A DNA stretch of 64,000 bases from Paucibacter sp. DJ2R-2 (GTDB lineage Bacteria > Pseudomonadota > Gammaproteobacteria > Burkholderiales > Burkholderiaceae_C), in NCBI RefSeq assembly GCF_025717675.1, contig NZ_JAJIRT010000011.1, forward strand, positions 120,878-184,877, read 5' to 3'. Shown one piece after another: positions 41,567-50,301 of the stretch (the first letter of the stretch is position 1; each line of letters begins with the position of its first letter). The translations under genes and the position numbers were made by a program. The notes beneath the pieces were generated by a model, which worked only from the letters and a program-made list of their open reading frames with translations, was not told the origin of the DNA and did not search any database.

Positions 41567-42877
41567 TCAGTTCCACCAGCTTCCTGGTACGCGCACAAAG
41601 CTGCCGGTCTGGTTTTTCAGGGCGTCGATGATGGCGCTTCGGTACCACAAGTCCACTCGGCCAGACGCATCCATATCGCCTTCCACCAGCAGGGCGCCCT
41701 TGAGTAGGGATACATCCGCGCCGGCATTGGTCCATCGCAAGTCGCCGCGCGCATAGAGCAGCCCTGAAATGGTCATGGGGCCATCAATGGCGACATCGCC
41801 AGTGGCAATGATCACCATCGGGCTGGCGTCGGTGCCCAGGGTGATGTTGGCTTGCAGGACCAAAGGCCCCTCAATCCAGGCCATGCGAACGCCGCGGTTG
41901 TAGGCGGCCAAGAGAGTCCCGCTGCAATCGGCGCCAGCGGGGCAATTGACCATGCGCATGGCTGGCTGATCTCGATACTGGGGTGCCGTCATGCCGAAAT
42001 ACATGGAGAACATACGCGCTGCGCTGCTGCCGCTCAGGTTTGACTCGTTCTCGATGATGGCGGTCAAGCCAGGAGTGCCCGGTAGGCTGTCTAAGCGATC
42101 GGAGTAGGGGGTGAGCGTGGCAAGGGCAGGCTGTCCGCTGACCATGAGAATTCCAGCGCTGCGCGGATCGCTGTTGTGCAGGCCAAGCCCGGTGGCACCG
42201 ACGGTCAAAGTGCCCTTGACCGTGAGTGGCGATGCAGGCGGGTTCTTGAGCGCACTGATGAGCGAGACATCCACTTCGGCGACCGTCAGGCTCAATAGCT
42301 GCGAGGCCATGGCAGTAGGATTCCGGCAATCGACATAGTTACCACTGCTACAACCATCGACTCTCAGTCGAACTGCGCCGGGCCGATTTTTCAGGGTCGG
42401 ACTGGTGACCGGGGGTGGAATGATCGATACAGCAAAGCCCGGCTGCATGGTGTCGCCCGCGGCCACCGCAGGTGGGGCTGGAAGCCCTGCTGCACTAGGG
42501 TTTGGGCAGCGGCAGGCCCAACTATTTCCTGCGTTTGTCCGTACGCAGTTGCTGACATAGCCGGCGGCGAGTTTTTCGGTTATCGCGCGGTCGCTAGCGA
42601 CGTTCAGATAGCGGTCCCGAAACCGTTCACTCGCACCGGCGGCTTCTCGGCAGCTCGCGTTCACGTTCAAGCCGTTGAGCATGGCAACCGTCCATTCAAG
42701 ACCAGCTTCGGCGGCCTCGCTCGATACGCCCATTCGGTAATAGTTGCTGGCGATGCGCTGTTCGAAAATCATATTGCGATTGGCATAAGCCGCCATCATC
42801 GCCATGATGAGAAACAACACCATGACGACCACCAATGTGGCAGCACCGGTCTGCGTGTACTTTTGCTTGGGCCTCAT
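41567..42877 (-). CDS. PilX-like minor pilin, oversized
   Basis: The 436-residue protein has the PilX/PilX_N pattern: a polar leader (KQKYTQTG), then AATLVVVMVLFLIMAMMAAYANRN without the +5 Glu, then FEQRIASNYYRM and SEAAEAGLEWTVAMLN. PilX promotes pilus assembly and, in some species, aggregation. Typical PilX proteins are under 200 residues. The remaining 350 residues here include a CRCPNP cysteine pair, CSSGNYVDCRNP, and a late repetitive beta-like region (IDGPMTISGLLYARGDL). The ATG overlaps the pilW stop by 4 bp. Confidence 0.8.
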   Translation of the reverse strand: MRPKQKYTQTGAATLVVVMVLFLIMAMMAAYANRNMIFEQRIASNYYRMGVSSEAAEAGLEWTVAMLNGLNVNASCREAAGASERFRDRYLNVASDRAITEKLAAGYVSNCVRTNAGNSWACRCPNPSAAGLPAPPAVAAGDTMQPGFAVSIIPPPVTSPTLKNRPGAVRLRVDGCSSGNYVDCRNPTAMASQLLSLTVAEVDVSLISALKNPPASPLTVKGTLTVGATGLGLHNSDPRSAGILMVSGQPALATLTPYSDRLDSLPGTPGLTAIIENESNLSGSSAARMFSMYFGMTAPQYRDQPAMRMVNCPAGADCSGTLLAAYNRGVRMAWIEGPLVLQANITLGTDASPMVIIATGDVAIDGPMTISGLLYARGDLRWTNAGADVSLLKGALLVEGDMDASGRVDLWYRSAIIDALKNQTGSFVRVPGSWWN

Positions 42878-43602
42878 GAGCAGGCCCCTGCGAGTTCATC
42901 ATTTCGCACTCTGGCCGATACGTTCAGCTCGCGCGTGACCGCTGCGTCGTGGGCGGAGCGGCCCGCGATTCGAATGGCCACGCGACGTTGTTGTAGTTTC
43001 GGGCAGGTTCCTGCCGCCGGTGAACAAACGTTCTCGCAACTGTCGGCCAAGCTACTTTCTTGGGTGTTCAATGTGATTTGCAAGCCGGTCACGATCAGCA
43101 CGCTGGGGTCCGTCATGGGTTGCCAATTGCCGCCCAAAAGGAACTTGATCACACCTTGTTCCAGCTTGAAGCCGAACAGCTCGGTACTCTCGTCCACCAA
43201 GTTGTCCTCGAGAGGACTGGCGTCGTTGAATCGTTCTTTCTGCTTCGAGTAGCTGTACTGGAGTTCGTCTCCACCCTCACTTTGAGTGACCGAAAGGCGC
43301 CTGATGTAGGGGTTGGCCACAGGGGCAACAAAGGGGCTACCCGCCGCTGCCGGTGCCCAAAGCCCATTCTGCGGCACGGCCCAGGAGCCGGCACGCCTGA
43401 CTTCTTTGAGCATGAGATCTGCGGTAGCTCGCAAGTCTTGCTGAATCTGAGTTTCCAATGTGAGGAGGCGATGCTCGGCCACTTGGTTGGTCATCATCAA
43501 GCTGGCGCCGGCCACAACAATCATGCCGACGGTGATGCCAACCATCAGTTCGATCAGGCTCAAACCAGTTTGACGGCGTTTCGAGGCGAGTGAATTCAGC
43601 AT
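42874..43602 (-). CDS. PilW-like minor pilin
   Basis: A 242-residue prepilin: leader MLNSLASKRRQTG, then LSLIELMVGITVGMIVVAGAS with the +5 Glu. A PilW-type follow-on MTNQVAEHRLLTLETQIQQDLRATADLMLKEVRRAG precedes a disulfide-capable C-terminal domain (ADSCENVCSPAAGTCP). Part of the minor-pilin priming complex. It overlaps pilX (4 bp) downstream and the fimT gene (7 bp) upstream. Confidence 0.85.
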   Translation of the reverse strand: MLNSLASKRRQTGLSLIELMVGITVGMIVVAGASLMMTNQVAEHRLLTLETQIQQDLRATADLMLKEVRRAGSWAVPQNGLWAPAAAGSPFVAPVANPYIRRLSVTQSEGGDELQYSYSKQKERFNDASPLEDNLVDESTELFGFKLEQGVIKFLLGGNWQPMTDPSVLIVTGLQITLNTQESSLADSCENVCSPAAGTCPKLQQRRVAIRIAGRSAHDAAVTRELNVSARVRNDELAGACS

Positions 43603-44177
43603 GCGGGTGCTCCCGGCATTGAGCCATCAGGCGTGCACTGAGTCGCTCGGCCCATGGCATTCAGCTGTACTTTCAAGGTGAACCCACGGCCGCGCACGAT
43701 GACCGCGAAATCGGGCACCGTGGGAGTCATTTGCGGATATAGAAATCGAACCCTGTCGACCGAGGACGCATCCCAGCTCCCCGTGGTCTGAAGACTGACT
43801 CCGGAATTCCGTGGCACCTGCGTCGTTCTGATTTCTCTGAAATTGGTGTACCCAGGGCCCAGAGTGTTGATGCATGAACTTCCTGCCCCGCGGGTGCACT
43901 CACAGCCGCCGATGGTCCCGAAATAGAGAATTGAATAGCAGCTCTGGGTCGCATCGCTCATGAAGCGCAAGCTTACCGACTCCAATGCGATGCCACTTTC
44001 AGAGCGCGCGTAGGCGAGATCGGTCGTCAACTGATCCGCGACCATTTGGACCCTACGCCGGTTCAACAGGTCTGCAAGAGATGGCAAAGCCAAACTGAGC
44101 AGCACACCTAGAACCATCAGCACGATCATCAATTCGACCAGTGTCACGCCACGGCGCTCGCGAAATGCGGCCTTCAT
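43596..44177 (-). CDS. FimT/GspH-family pseudopilin
   Basis: A 193-residue prepilin from ATG 44177, which overlaps the preceding pilin stop as ATGA; an ATG at 44189 would add four residues. Leader MKAAFRERRG, then VTLVELMIVLMVLGVLLSLALP. The GspH/FimT region QMVADQLTTDLAYARSESG follows, with a C-terminal domain bearing GGCECTRGAGSSC and a final C-P-D...C. FimT proteins take part in pilus priming and in some species bind DNA. Position between pilE-like and pilW-like genes fits a fimT-pilVWX locus. Confidence 0.83.
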   Translation of the reverse strand: MKAAFRERRGVTLVELMIVLMVLGVLLSLALPSLADLLNRRRVQMVADQLTTDLAYARSESGIALESVSLRFMSDATQSCYSILYFGTIGGCECTRGAGSSCINTLGPGYTNFREIRTTQVPRNSGVSLQTTGSWDASSVDRVRFLYPQMTPTVPDFAVIVRGRGFTLKVQLNAMGRATQCTPDGSMPGAPAC

Positions 44178-44665
44178 TTGGGCCAACATTCTTGTTGATT
44201 GTCAGCACCAGCTTGGGTTTGGGCGAGATATCGCAAGCTTCCTCCCTCCATGCGCATGATCATGACGGCGCAACGAACATCGTTGGATTGGCTGCCCGAA
44301 GATTTGGCTTCCGCCTTGATCTGGAAGCCCGACACATACTGCGCAGGGTCACCGAGCCCGCTCAAGGTCAGGTCGTAGTTGCCGTCGGATGTGGTGCTCG
44401 AGGTAAAGCCCAAGTTGGACAGCGAATTCGAGTAGCTTGCGCGGTTGCTGCGCCAACGTTCCTGCGCTTGCGTGACCGCTGTCAAGGCTGCAATGGCGGA
44501 AGATCGCCGGCTCTTCATTGAATACTCGCGATACGAGGGCAGAGCGATTGCCGCCAGGATGGCGACGATCACGAGCGCGATCATCAACTCTACAAGGGTG
44601 AACCCTCGGCTCGTCTTGTACGGCTGATGATGCGTAAGGGCGCTGAGTCTGGACGGTGCTTGCAT
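44174..44665 (-). CDS. PilE-like type IV pilin
   Basis: A 163-residue prepilin: leader ends YKTSRG, then FTLVELMIALVIVAILAAIALPSYREYSMKSRR, a near-consensus type IVa pilin N-terminus. The C-terminal pair of cysteines (VRCAVMIMR and QECWPK) could form the D-loop disulfide. Many PilE-like minor pilins look the same, so major versus minor role is unknown. A 116-bp gap upstream contains TTGTCA-16-TATGTG on this strand as a weak promoter candidate. Confidence 0.85.
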   Translation of the reverse strand: MQAPSRLSALTHHQPYKTSRGFTLVELMIALVIVAILAAIALPSYREYSMKSRRSSAIAALTAVTQAQERWRSNRASYSNSLSNLGFTSSTTSDGNYDLTLSGLGDPAQYVSGFQIKAEAKSSGSQSNDVRCAVMIMRMEGGSLRYLAQTQAGADNQQECWPK

Positions 44666-44781
44666 GAGAGATTATGTGAAGGCTGCCTCATATAAAGCCC
44701 CAGTTCAGGCGCCGTTTGTCGCGAGCGTTTGACCGCTAGTCGGCGGGACATTCACATAGGGGGGGCTCTCTCAGTGACAAT

Positions 44782-45324
44782 CTAAGCGCACGCAGGCAGG
44801 TTGCCAATACCGGACGACAACGCGCAGCTGCGCACGCGACCGGCAATGCTGACAATATGCCGGATGCCCAGTCCGGAGGCCTCGGTGATGTCGATGCTGC
44901 CCGTACTCGTGACGGCGCCTTGTCGCGCATTGAAGCTCATGGTGCCCACATTGGCGCGTATGGTGATCCTGGTGCTGCTCGGCAGCCACTCGTGGCGAAG
45001 CACTTGTGCCTCACCGATGCACATGGCTTGCCCACTTTCATCGCAGCTGCAGTCGTTGGGGCGACCTGAGTGCAGCACGTAGCAGCTGCCGCCGGGCATT
45101 TGACGAAAACGGATGTGGTACTGAGCGGCGGCCATCACCGATTCGCTGCGAGCCTGTTTCAAGTCGGTCATCAGGGCCTGAGCCCGTAGCTCTACAGCCT
45201 TCCTCTGCTTCAACTGCTGCATGGCTGGCAGGGCTTGTGCTGCGAGCAGGGCAGAAACGACAAGTGCGAGCAGACTCTCTACACCGGAAAGACCGCGTTG
45301 CGAGACTGACTTGCTGTTGTTCAT
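44782..45324 (-). CDS. second FimT/GspH-like pseudopilin
   Basis: A 180-residue prepilin with a divergent leader (MNNSKSVSQRGLSG) and VESLLALVVSALLAAQALPA, then the GspH-type ELRAQALMTDLKQARSESVMAA. The C-terminal domain contains NDCSCDESGQAMC and ends in a cysteine pair (VRSCALSS, LPACA). Strong ribosome binding site AAAGGAGACG just upstream. It is the first gene of the six-gene pilin run. The hydrophobic segment is atypical (GVESLLA), so processing should be confirmed. Confidence 0.75.
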   Translation of the reverse strand: MNNSKSVSQRGLSGVESLLALVVSALLAAQALPAMQQLKQRKAVELRAQALMTDLKQARSESVMAAAQYHIRFRQMPGGSCYVLHSGRPNDCSCDESGQAMCIGEAQVLRHEWLPSSTRITIRANVGTMSFNARQGAVTSTGSIDITEASGLGIRHIVSIAGRVRSCALSSGIGNLPACA

Positions 45325-45394
45325 GACCGTCTCCTTTGCTGTGTGGGATGCAGCAAATTTAGGAGCTGGTGCGCTGGCTTTCTGTCACCCTGAG

Positions 45395-45425
45395 GGGGCG
45401 AATGGTCCCCTCCAAAGGGGGGGGC
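45395..45425. repeat. G/C-run hairpin downstream of nrdR
   Basis: CCCCT-CCAA-AGGGG (45407-45420) within a run of G and C blocks, between nrdR and the first pilin gene. There is no T-run, so it is at best a factor-assisted terminator or an extragenic palindromic repeat. Confidence 0.3.
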
Positions 45426-45445
45426 TCAGCGGGGATGGGGGGCAG

Positions 45446-45889
45446 TTAGATCTCGCCGATCAACTGACGGAATTCATCCACATCTTCAAAGCTTCGGTAG
45501 ACCGAAGCGAAGCGCACATAAGCCACCTTGTCGATGCGCTTGAGTTCGCGCATCACCAACTCGCCCAATTTGGTCGAGGGCAGCTCTCGGGCGCCGCTGG
45601 TCAGCAGGGCTTCCTCAATGCGCAGCAGGGCGGCGTCGATCTGCTCAATGCTGACCGGGCGTTTGCGCAAGGCAAGTTGCATGGAGGCGCGGACTTTGCG
45701 AGAGTCAAAATCCGCACGCGTGCCGTCTTTTTTTACCACCACGGGCAAGGCAATTTCTGCTCGTTCGTAGGTGGTGAAACGCTTGTCGCAGCCAAGGCAG
45801 CGCCGCCGACGGCGCACCACATCGCCTTCATCGGATTCCCGGGTCTCGGCGACCTGGGTTTCTCCATGACTGCAAAAGGGGCAGCGCAT
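45446..45889 (-). CDS. nrdR: transcriptional repressor NrdR
   Basis: A 147-residue regulator of ribonucleotide reductase genes: N-terminal zinc ribbon ([13 protein letters not shown] ... [17 protein letters not shown]) and an ATP-cone domain binding (d)ATP ([22 protein letters not shown]). Standard length. It follows glyA by 24 bp on the same strand, the usual glyA-nrdR pairing of Burkholderiales. Confidence 0.97.
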   Translation of the reverse strand: MRCPFCSHGETQVAETRESDEGDVVRRRRRCLGCDKRFTTYERAEIALPVVVKKDGTRADFDSRKVRASMQLALRKRPVSIEQIDAALLRIEEALLTSGARELPSTKLGELVMRELKRIDKVAYVRFASVYRSFEDVDEFRQLIGEI

Positions 45890-45913
45890 CGGCGTTCCTT
45901 GACTGGGTCAGGC

Positions 45914-47164
45914 TCAGCGGTAGACGGGGAAGTCGCGCGTCAGCGCGGCGACCTTCTCGCGAACAGCTGCCAAATTGGCTTCGTCATGTGGCTTGTCCAA
46001 CACGTCGGCGATCAGATGGGCTGTAGCGCGCACCTGCTCCTCCTTGAAGCCGCGCGTGGTCATCGCCGGTGTGCCCAGACGGATGCCGCTGGTCACCATG
46101 GGCTTCTGCGGGTCGTTGGGGATGCCGTTCTTGTTGCAAGTCATGTGGGCTGCGCCCAGGATGGCTTCGGCTTCCTTGCCCGTCAGGTTTTTCGGGCGCA
46201 GGTCCACCAGCATCACATGGCTCTCGGTGCCGCCAGAGACAATGCGTAGGCCTCGTTCAATGAGCGTATCTGCCAAGACCTTAGCATTTTTGACCACCTG
46301 GGTCTGGTAGGCCTTGAATTCCGGCGTCAGTGCTTCCTTGAAGGCCACAGCCTTGCCTGCGATGACGTGCATCAGCGGGCCGCCCTGGATGCCGGGGAAG
46401 ATGGCCGAGTTGATCTTCTTGGCAATGGCTTCGTCATTGCACAGGATGATGCCGCCGCGCGGGCCACGCAGGCTCTTGTGGGTGGTCGAGGTCACGACAT
46501 CGGCGTGCGGCACCGGGTTGGGGTACACGCCCGCAGCAATCAGGCCTGCATAGTGGGCCATGTCCACCATGAAATAGGCGCCGATCTCTTTGGCAATCTT
46601 GCCGAAGCGCTCGAAGTCAATGCGCAGGGAATAGGCTGAGGCGCCGGCGATGATCAGCTTGGGCTTCTTTTCACGAGCCAGCGCTTCCATGGCGTCGTAG
46701 TCGATTTCTTCCTTGGCATTGAGACCATAGGAAATGACGTTGAACCACTTGCCGCTCATGTTCAGTGCCATACCGTGGGTCAGGTGACCGCCTTCGGCCA
46801 AGCTCATGCCCATGATGGTGTCGCCTGGCTGCAGCAGGGCGAAGAACACGCCTTGGTTGGCTTGTGAGCCAGAATTCGGCTGCACGTTGGCAAAGTTGGC
46901 GCCGAACAGCTCTTTCAGCCGGTCGATGGCCAGTTGCTCGACCACGTCCACATACTCGCAACCGCCGTAATAGCGCTTGCCGGGATAGCCTTCAGCGTAC
47001 TTGTTGGTCAGTTGGCTGCCCTGCGCTTCCATGACGGCGGGCGAGGTGTAGTTTTCCGAGGCGATCAGTTCGATGTGATCTTCCTGGCGCTGGTTCTCGT
47101 TCTGGACAGCGGCCCAGAGATCCGGGTCGACAAGGGCGAGGGTGGAAGTGCTACGGTCAAACAT
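45914..47164 (-). CDS. glyA: serine hydroxymethyltransferase
   Basis: PLP enzyme (416 aa) interconverting serine and glycine with transfer of a one-carbon unit to tetrahydrofolate. Start ATG 47164 ([17 protein letters not shown]). Motifs: [31 protein letters not shown], the PLP lysine in [16 protein letters not shown], and [10 protein letters not shown] near the C-terminus. Its leader carries a ZTP riboswitch and terminator, so expression should rise when ZTP signals folate shortage. nrdR follows. Confidence 0.98.
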   Translation of the reverse strand: MFDRSTSTLALVDPDLWAAVQNENQRQEDHIELIASENYTSPAVMEAQGSQLTNKYAEGYPGKRYYGGCEYVDVVEQLAIDRLKELFGANFANVQPNSGSQANQGVFFALLQPGDTIMGMSLAEGGHLTHGMALNMSGKWFNVISYGLNAKEEIDYDAMEALAREKKPKLIIAGASAYSLRIDFERFGKIAKEIGAYFMVDMAHYAGLIAAGVYPNPVPHADVVTSTTHKSLRGPRGGIILCNDEAIAKKINSAIFPGIQGGPLMHVIAGKAVAFKEALTPEFKAYQTQVVKNAKVLADTLIERGLRIVSGGTESHVMLVDLRPKNLTGKEAEAILGAAHMTCNKNGIPNDPQKPMVTSGIRLGTPAMTTRGFKEEQVRATAHLIADVLDKPHDEANLAAVREKVAALTRDFPVYR

Positions 47165-47215
47165 AGGGTGGCAATGCTCTAGAAGTGGAGTGCCCGTCAT
47201 GCCAGGCATCGATTG

Positions 47216-47242
47216 AAAAAGATGCAGGCCGAGGAGGCTGCC
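47216..47242 (-). terminator. riboswitch-associated intrinsic terminator before glyA
   Basis: On the minus strand GGCAGCC-TCCTC-GGCCTGC folds into a stem with one bulge, followed after ATC by five T. Its 5' arm overlaps the conserved GGGCA of the ZTP aptamer (through 47239), the geometry of a transcriptional ON switch: ligand-bound aptamer would block the hairpin. Confidence 0.65.
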
Positions 47243-47370
47243 CAGGCGAACGGCTGAAGTCGGTGTGAGCATCCGCCCATCACCGTTCGCGCTCCCCGGT
47301 GGTCCACCACCTCAGGCGGCCAGCGACACTCTGTCGCTCGGCCCTCTTGATCGCCAGTCGCGCGAAGCTT
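47236..47370 (-). ncRNA. ZTP riboswitch (pfl motif) in the glyA leader
   Basis: Read on the minus strand, the leader contains the pfl-motif elements in order. P1 TTCGCGC (47366-47360) pairs perfectly with GCGCGAA (47292-47286). ACTGGCG follows the first P1 arm. A GGTGG-TGGA-CCACC hairpin runs directly into GGGGAGC. Then an AACGG/CCGTT stem is closed by the invariant CGCCTGGGCA. ZTP riboswitches sense the AICAR derivative ZTP and control folate one-carbon genes such as glyA and purH. An extra hairpin (AGCGACA/TGTCGCT) is inserted between ACTGGCG and the second stem. Confidence 0.85.
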
Positions 47371-47419
47371 GGAGTGTAGCCTCAGCATACGGTGCCGCTC
47401 GCGGGCCAGAGGCAGCGGT

Positions 47420-48271
47420 TCAGCGCAGCTGTGCCACCTTTTCGTCGTCCAGCGACGTCTGCTCGATCAGCTTGGGCGCAGCCATGGGCGTGCTGGCCGG
47501 GCGGGCGGGTAAGGCTCGACCCGAGGCAACCGCCTTGAGTTGCTCTTGCATGGCCAGGACACGGCCGGTGTAGCTGCCTTCGTCGGGCAAATTGGCTGCA
47601 CCCACGTAAAAACGAAGGCCTTCCTCGACGCTCCCCGCGCGTTGAATGCACTCCTTCAGCACCTGGACGCCCACCCGCAAGTTGGTGATCGGGTCAAAAG
47701 CGGCCAGATTGCCGCCGAAGGCCTCGTACTTGTCGTTGTGGACCTGGGTCATCACCTGCATCAGGCCTTGTGCGCCGACTGTGCTTTGCGCAAAGGGATT
47801 GAAGGCAGATTCAATCGCCATGATGGCCAGAATGAGCGTGGGTTCGACACGGGCACGTTGTCCCACCGTGTAGGCTTCCTGAACCAGACGGCTGATCGGC
47901 TCAGGGGCGACCTTGTAGCGCCGAGCCACCCACTGAGCGATGGCGGCTTGCTGGCGCGGCAAGTCCTTGGGGTCGACGGCCGTGGTGCGGGCAATGGCAT
48001 CCGGTTCTTCATTGCCGGTCAAGGTGTTACCACCGGCGATGTCGCGGGCCTCCTGGCGTGCATGCAACCAGCCACGAACCTGGCCTTCCAGTTGCTGGCG
48101 CAATTCGGCCTGACTGGCAAAGGTCAGGATGATGGCCACGACAGCCAAACCGACGAGGGCCAGCGTGTTGTGGCTGACAACCAGCAGGCCTTGGCCGATG
48201 TCCTTGACAAACAAGGATGCAGCGGCACCTGTACTGCGGGTCAGGGATAAAAGATCACGACGCGCTGTCAT
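47420..48271 (-). CDS. membrane-anchored lytic transglycosylase (SLT domain)
   Basis: A 283-residue protein from ATG 48271, preceded by an excellent AAAGGAG. One membrane helix (about 35-52, NTLALVGLAVVAIILTFAS), then a soluble Slt-type domain (about 125-245). ILAIMAIESAFNPFAQS carries the catalytic Glu, with VGAQGLMQVM, NLRVGVQVL and YVGAAN as the lysozyme-like core motifs. It would cleave peptidoglycan glycan strands in the periplasm with anhydro-muramyl products. Which MLT class is uncertain. Confidence 0.88.
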   Translation of the reverse strand: MTARRDLLSLTRSTGAAASLFVKDIGQGLLVVSHNTLALVGLAVVAIILTFASQAELRQQLEGQVRGWLHARQEARDIAGGNTLTGNEEPDAIARTTAVDPKDLPRQQAAIAQWVARRYKVAPEPISRLVQEAYTVGQRARVEPTLILAIMAIESAFNPFAQSTVGAQGLMQVMTQVHNDKYEAFGGNLAAFDPITNLRVGVQVLKECIQRAGSVEEGLRFYVGAANLPDEGSYTGRVLAMQEQLKAVASGRALPARPASTPMAAPKLIEQTSLDDEKVAQLR

Positions 48272-48535
48272 GCGACTCCTTTCTTCTCTTCCACACCATC
48301 CAGTCCCCGGCCGAGGCCAAGGGGCTAAAGGTGCGGCAGTGATAATGGGTCGGCTCAGAGGGCGAAGTACGACGAGCGTTGACTTCGACCGGGCCGACGT
48401 CCATCGGCAGCGGGGCGTCTCCACCCTCCCAAAGGCGAAGACACGGGTTAACCCTGAAAACTCAAGGCAGGCGGATTTTAAGGGTCAAAAATAACCCGTC
48501 AAGCTTATAGACCTGTTTTTATATTACTGGATGTT

Positions 48536-50113
48536 ATGAAGTACCGTGACCTGCGCGACTTTATTGGCGGTTTGGAGGCCATGGGTGAGCTCAAAAGGAT
48601 TGAGCAGCCGGTGTCTCCTGTGTTGGAGATGACCGCTCTCAGCGACCGTGTGTTGCGAGCCGAAGGGCCTGCCTTGCTGTTTGCAAATCCCACGGGGCAC
48701 CGCATGCCGGTGTTGAGCAATCTGTTCGGCACGCCTCGACGCGTCGCGCTCGGCATGGGGGCTGAGAGTTTGGAGGACCTGCGCCAGGTCGGTCACGTCT
48801 TGGCCAATCTGAAAGAGCCAGAACCACCCAAGGGCGTGAAGGACGTGGGCCGGCTCCTGCAGATGATGAAGTCGGTCTGGGACATGAAGCCCCAAACCGT
48901 GCGCCGTGCGGCCTGCCAAGAGCTGGTGTTGAAAGGTGCCGAGATCAATTTGAAGGACATTCCCATTCAGACCTGCTGGCCGGGTGACATTGGCCCCCTG
49001 ATCACATGGGGCTTGGTCATCACGCGTGGTCCTCAGTCGGTGCCCAAGCCGCGCACGCGTCAGAACCTGGGCATCTATCGCCAGCAATTGATCGGGCGCA
49101 AGCAACTCATCATGCGGTGGCTGGCCCATCGCGGCGGCGCATTGGATTTCCGCGAGTTTGCATTGGCGAATCCGGGCCAAGCATTCCCGATTGCTGTGGC
49201 GCTGGGCGCCGATCCGGCCACCATCCTGGGCGCCGTCACGCCGGTACCTGACAGCCTGTCGGAGTACCAGTTTGCCGGCCTGCTGCGCGGCTCACGCACC
49301 GAGCTCATCGACAGCGGTGTGGGTGAGGGTGCTCGCATGCTGCAGGTGCCGGCCAGTGCTGAAATCGTTCTGGAAGGCTGCATTCCAGTGGCAGCACCCG
49401 GTTTCACGGGGTTCAGCGAAGACGGCATTGCGCTGAAAGAAAAGGGCGGCTATCTCCATGCGCTGGAGGGCCCCTACGGCGACCATACCGGCTACTACAA
49501 CGAGCAAGATTGGTTTCCGGTCTTCGAGGTCACCCGACTGACGCGGCGCGAGCAGCCGATTTATCACTCCACTTACACCGGCAAGCCTCCGGACGAGCCG
49601 GCCATCTTGGGCGTGGCGCTCAATGAAGTGTTCGTGCCCATCTTGCAGAAGCAGTTCACGGAGATAGTTGACTTCTATTTACCGCCCGAAGGCTGCAGCT
49701 ACCGGATGGCCGTGATCTCCATCAAGAAAGCCTACCCGGGGCATGCCAAGCGCCTGATGTTTGGGCTCTGGAGCTTTCTGCGCCAGTTCATGTACACCAA
49801 GTTCATTGTGGTGGTGGACGAGGACATCAATATTCGTGATTGGAAGGAAGTGGTCTGGGCCATTACCACGCGCATGGACCCGGTCCGAGATACGACCTTG
49901 GTCGATAGCACGCCGATCGACTACCTGGATTTCGCTTCCCCGGTCAGCGGTCTCGGCGGCAAGATGGGCTTGGATGCCACCAACAAATGGCCCGGCGAAA
50001 CCAGCCGGGAATGGGGCAGGGGCATTGTCATGAGTGCCGACGTGCAGGCGCGCGCCGATCAGCTCTTCGAGACCCTGTTCGCAGCGGCACCCACGGGTTT
50101 ATCCGGGCCTTGA
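48536..50113 (+). CDS. ubiD: UbiD family 4-hydroxy-3-polyprenylbenzoate decarboxylase
   Basis: A 525-residue prenylated-FMN decarboxylase of ubiquinone synthesis. Features: [22 protein letters not shown] at the N-terminus, the phosphate/prFMN region ([29 protein letters not shown]), and the conserved Glu-Arg network in [14 protein letters not shown]. Start ATG 48536. The 264-bp upstream gap, the AT-richest in this area near 48490-48535, probably holds the promoter. It needs UbiX-made prFMN; ubiX is not in the window. Confidence 0.96.
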   Translation: MKYRDLRDFIGGLEAMGELKRIEQPVSPVLEMTALSDRVLRAEGPALLFANPTGHRMPVLSNLFGTPRRVALGMGAESLEDLRQVGHVLANLKEPEPPKGVKDVGRLLQMMKSVWDMKPQTVRRAACQELVLKGAEINLKDIPIQTCWPGDIGPLITWGLVITRGPQSVPKPRTRQNLGIYRQQLIGRKQLIMRWLAHRGGALDFREFALANPGQAFPIAVALGADPATILGAVTPVPDSLSEYQFAGLLRGSRTELIDSGVGEGARMLQVPASAEIVLEGCIPVAAPGFTGFSEDGIALKEKGGYLHALEGPYGDHTGYYNEQDWFPVFEVTRLTRREQPIYHSTYTGKPPDEPAILGVALNEVFVPILQKQFTEIVDFYLPPEGCSYRMAVISIKKAYPGHAKRLMFGLWSFLRQFMYTKFIVVVDEDINIRDWKEVVWAITTRMDPVRDTTLVDSTPIDYLDFASPVSGLGGKMGLDATNKWPGETSREWGRGIVMSADVQARADQLFETLFAAAPTGLSGP

Positions 50114-50220
50114 AAGCGGGGCGGGGCTCGCCTACTGTTGCATAGCCTGTCTCAGGCACAACCTCTGGCGCAATCATTGCGCGCCAGGAGCCCTCGGGCA
50201 CATCCCCCGAGAGCCCCATC

Positions 50221-50236
50221 GGTGGCGTCAGCCACC
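50221..50236. other. perfect hairpin before the ubiD/ydcF terminator
   Basis: GGTGGC-GTCA-GCCACC, a six-bp stem with a tetraloop, immediately upstream of the strong terminator. Probably assists RNA folding at the transcript end. Confidence 0.4.
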
Positions 50237-50238
50237 AC

Positions 50239-50272
50239 ACCCCCTCCCAGCTCAGGCTCGGAGGGGGTTTCT
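50239..50272. terminator. bidirectional intrinsic terminator between ubiD and ydcF
   Basis: CCCCCTCC, a 12-base loop, GGAGGGGG then TTT. Eight-bp perfect stem between two convergent genes. It lacks a long T-run on either strand but is the best hairpin terminator in the window. Confidence 0.7.
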
Positions 50273-50301
50273 ACTTTGGGCGCCTGTATTTTTGGTGCGT
50301 C

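Noticed and set aside
47165..47419. Glycine or tetrahydrofolate riboswitch before glyA
   Set aside because: The conserved blocks match the pfl/ZTP motif and not the glycine or THF aptamers.
48272..48535. tRNA or small RNA in the gap before ubiD
   Set aside because: No cloverleaf or conserved T-loop sequence; only an AT-rich probable promoter near the gene start.
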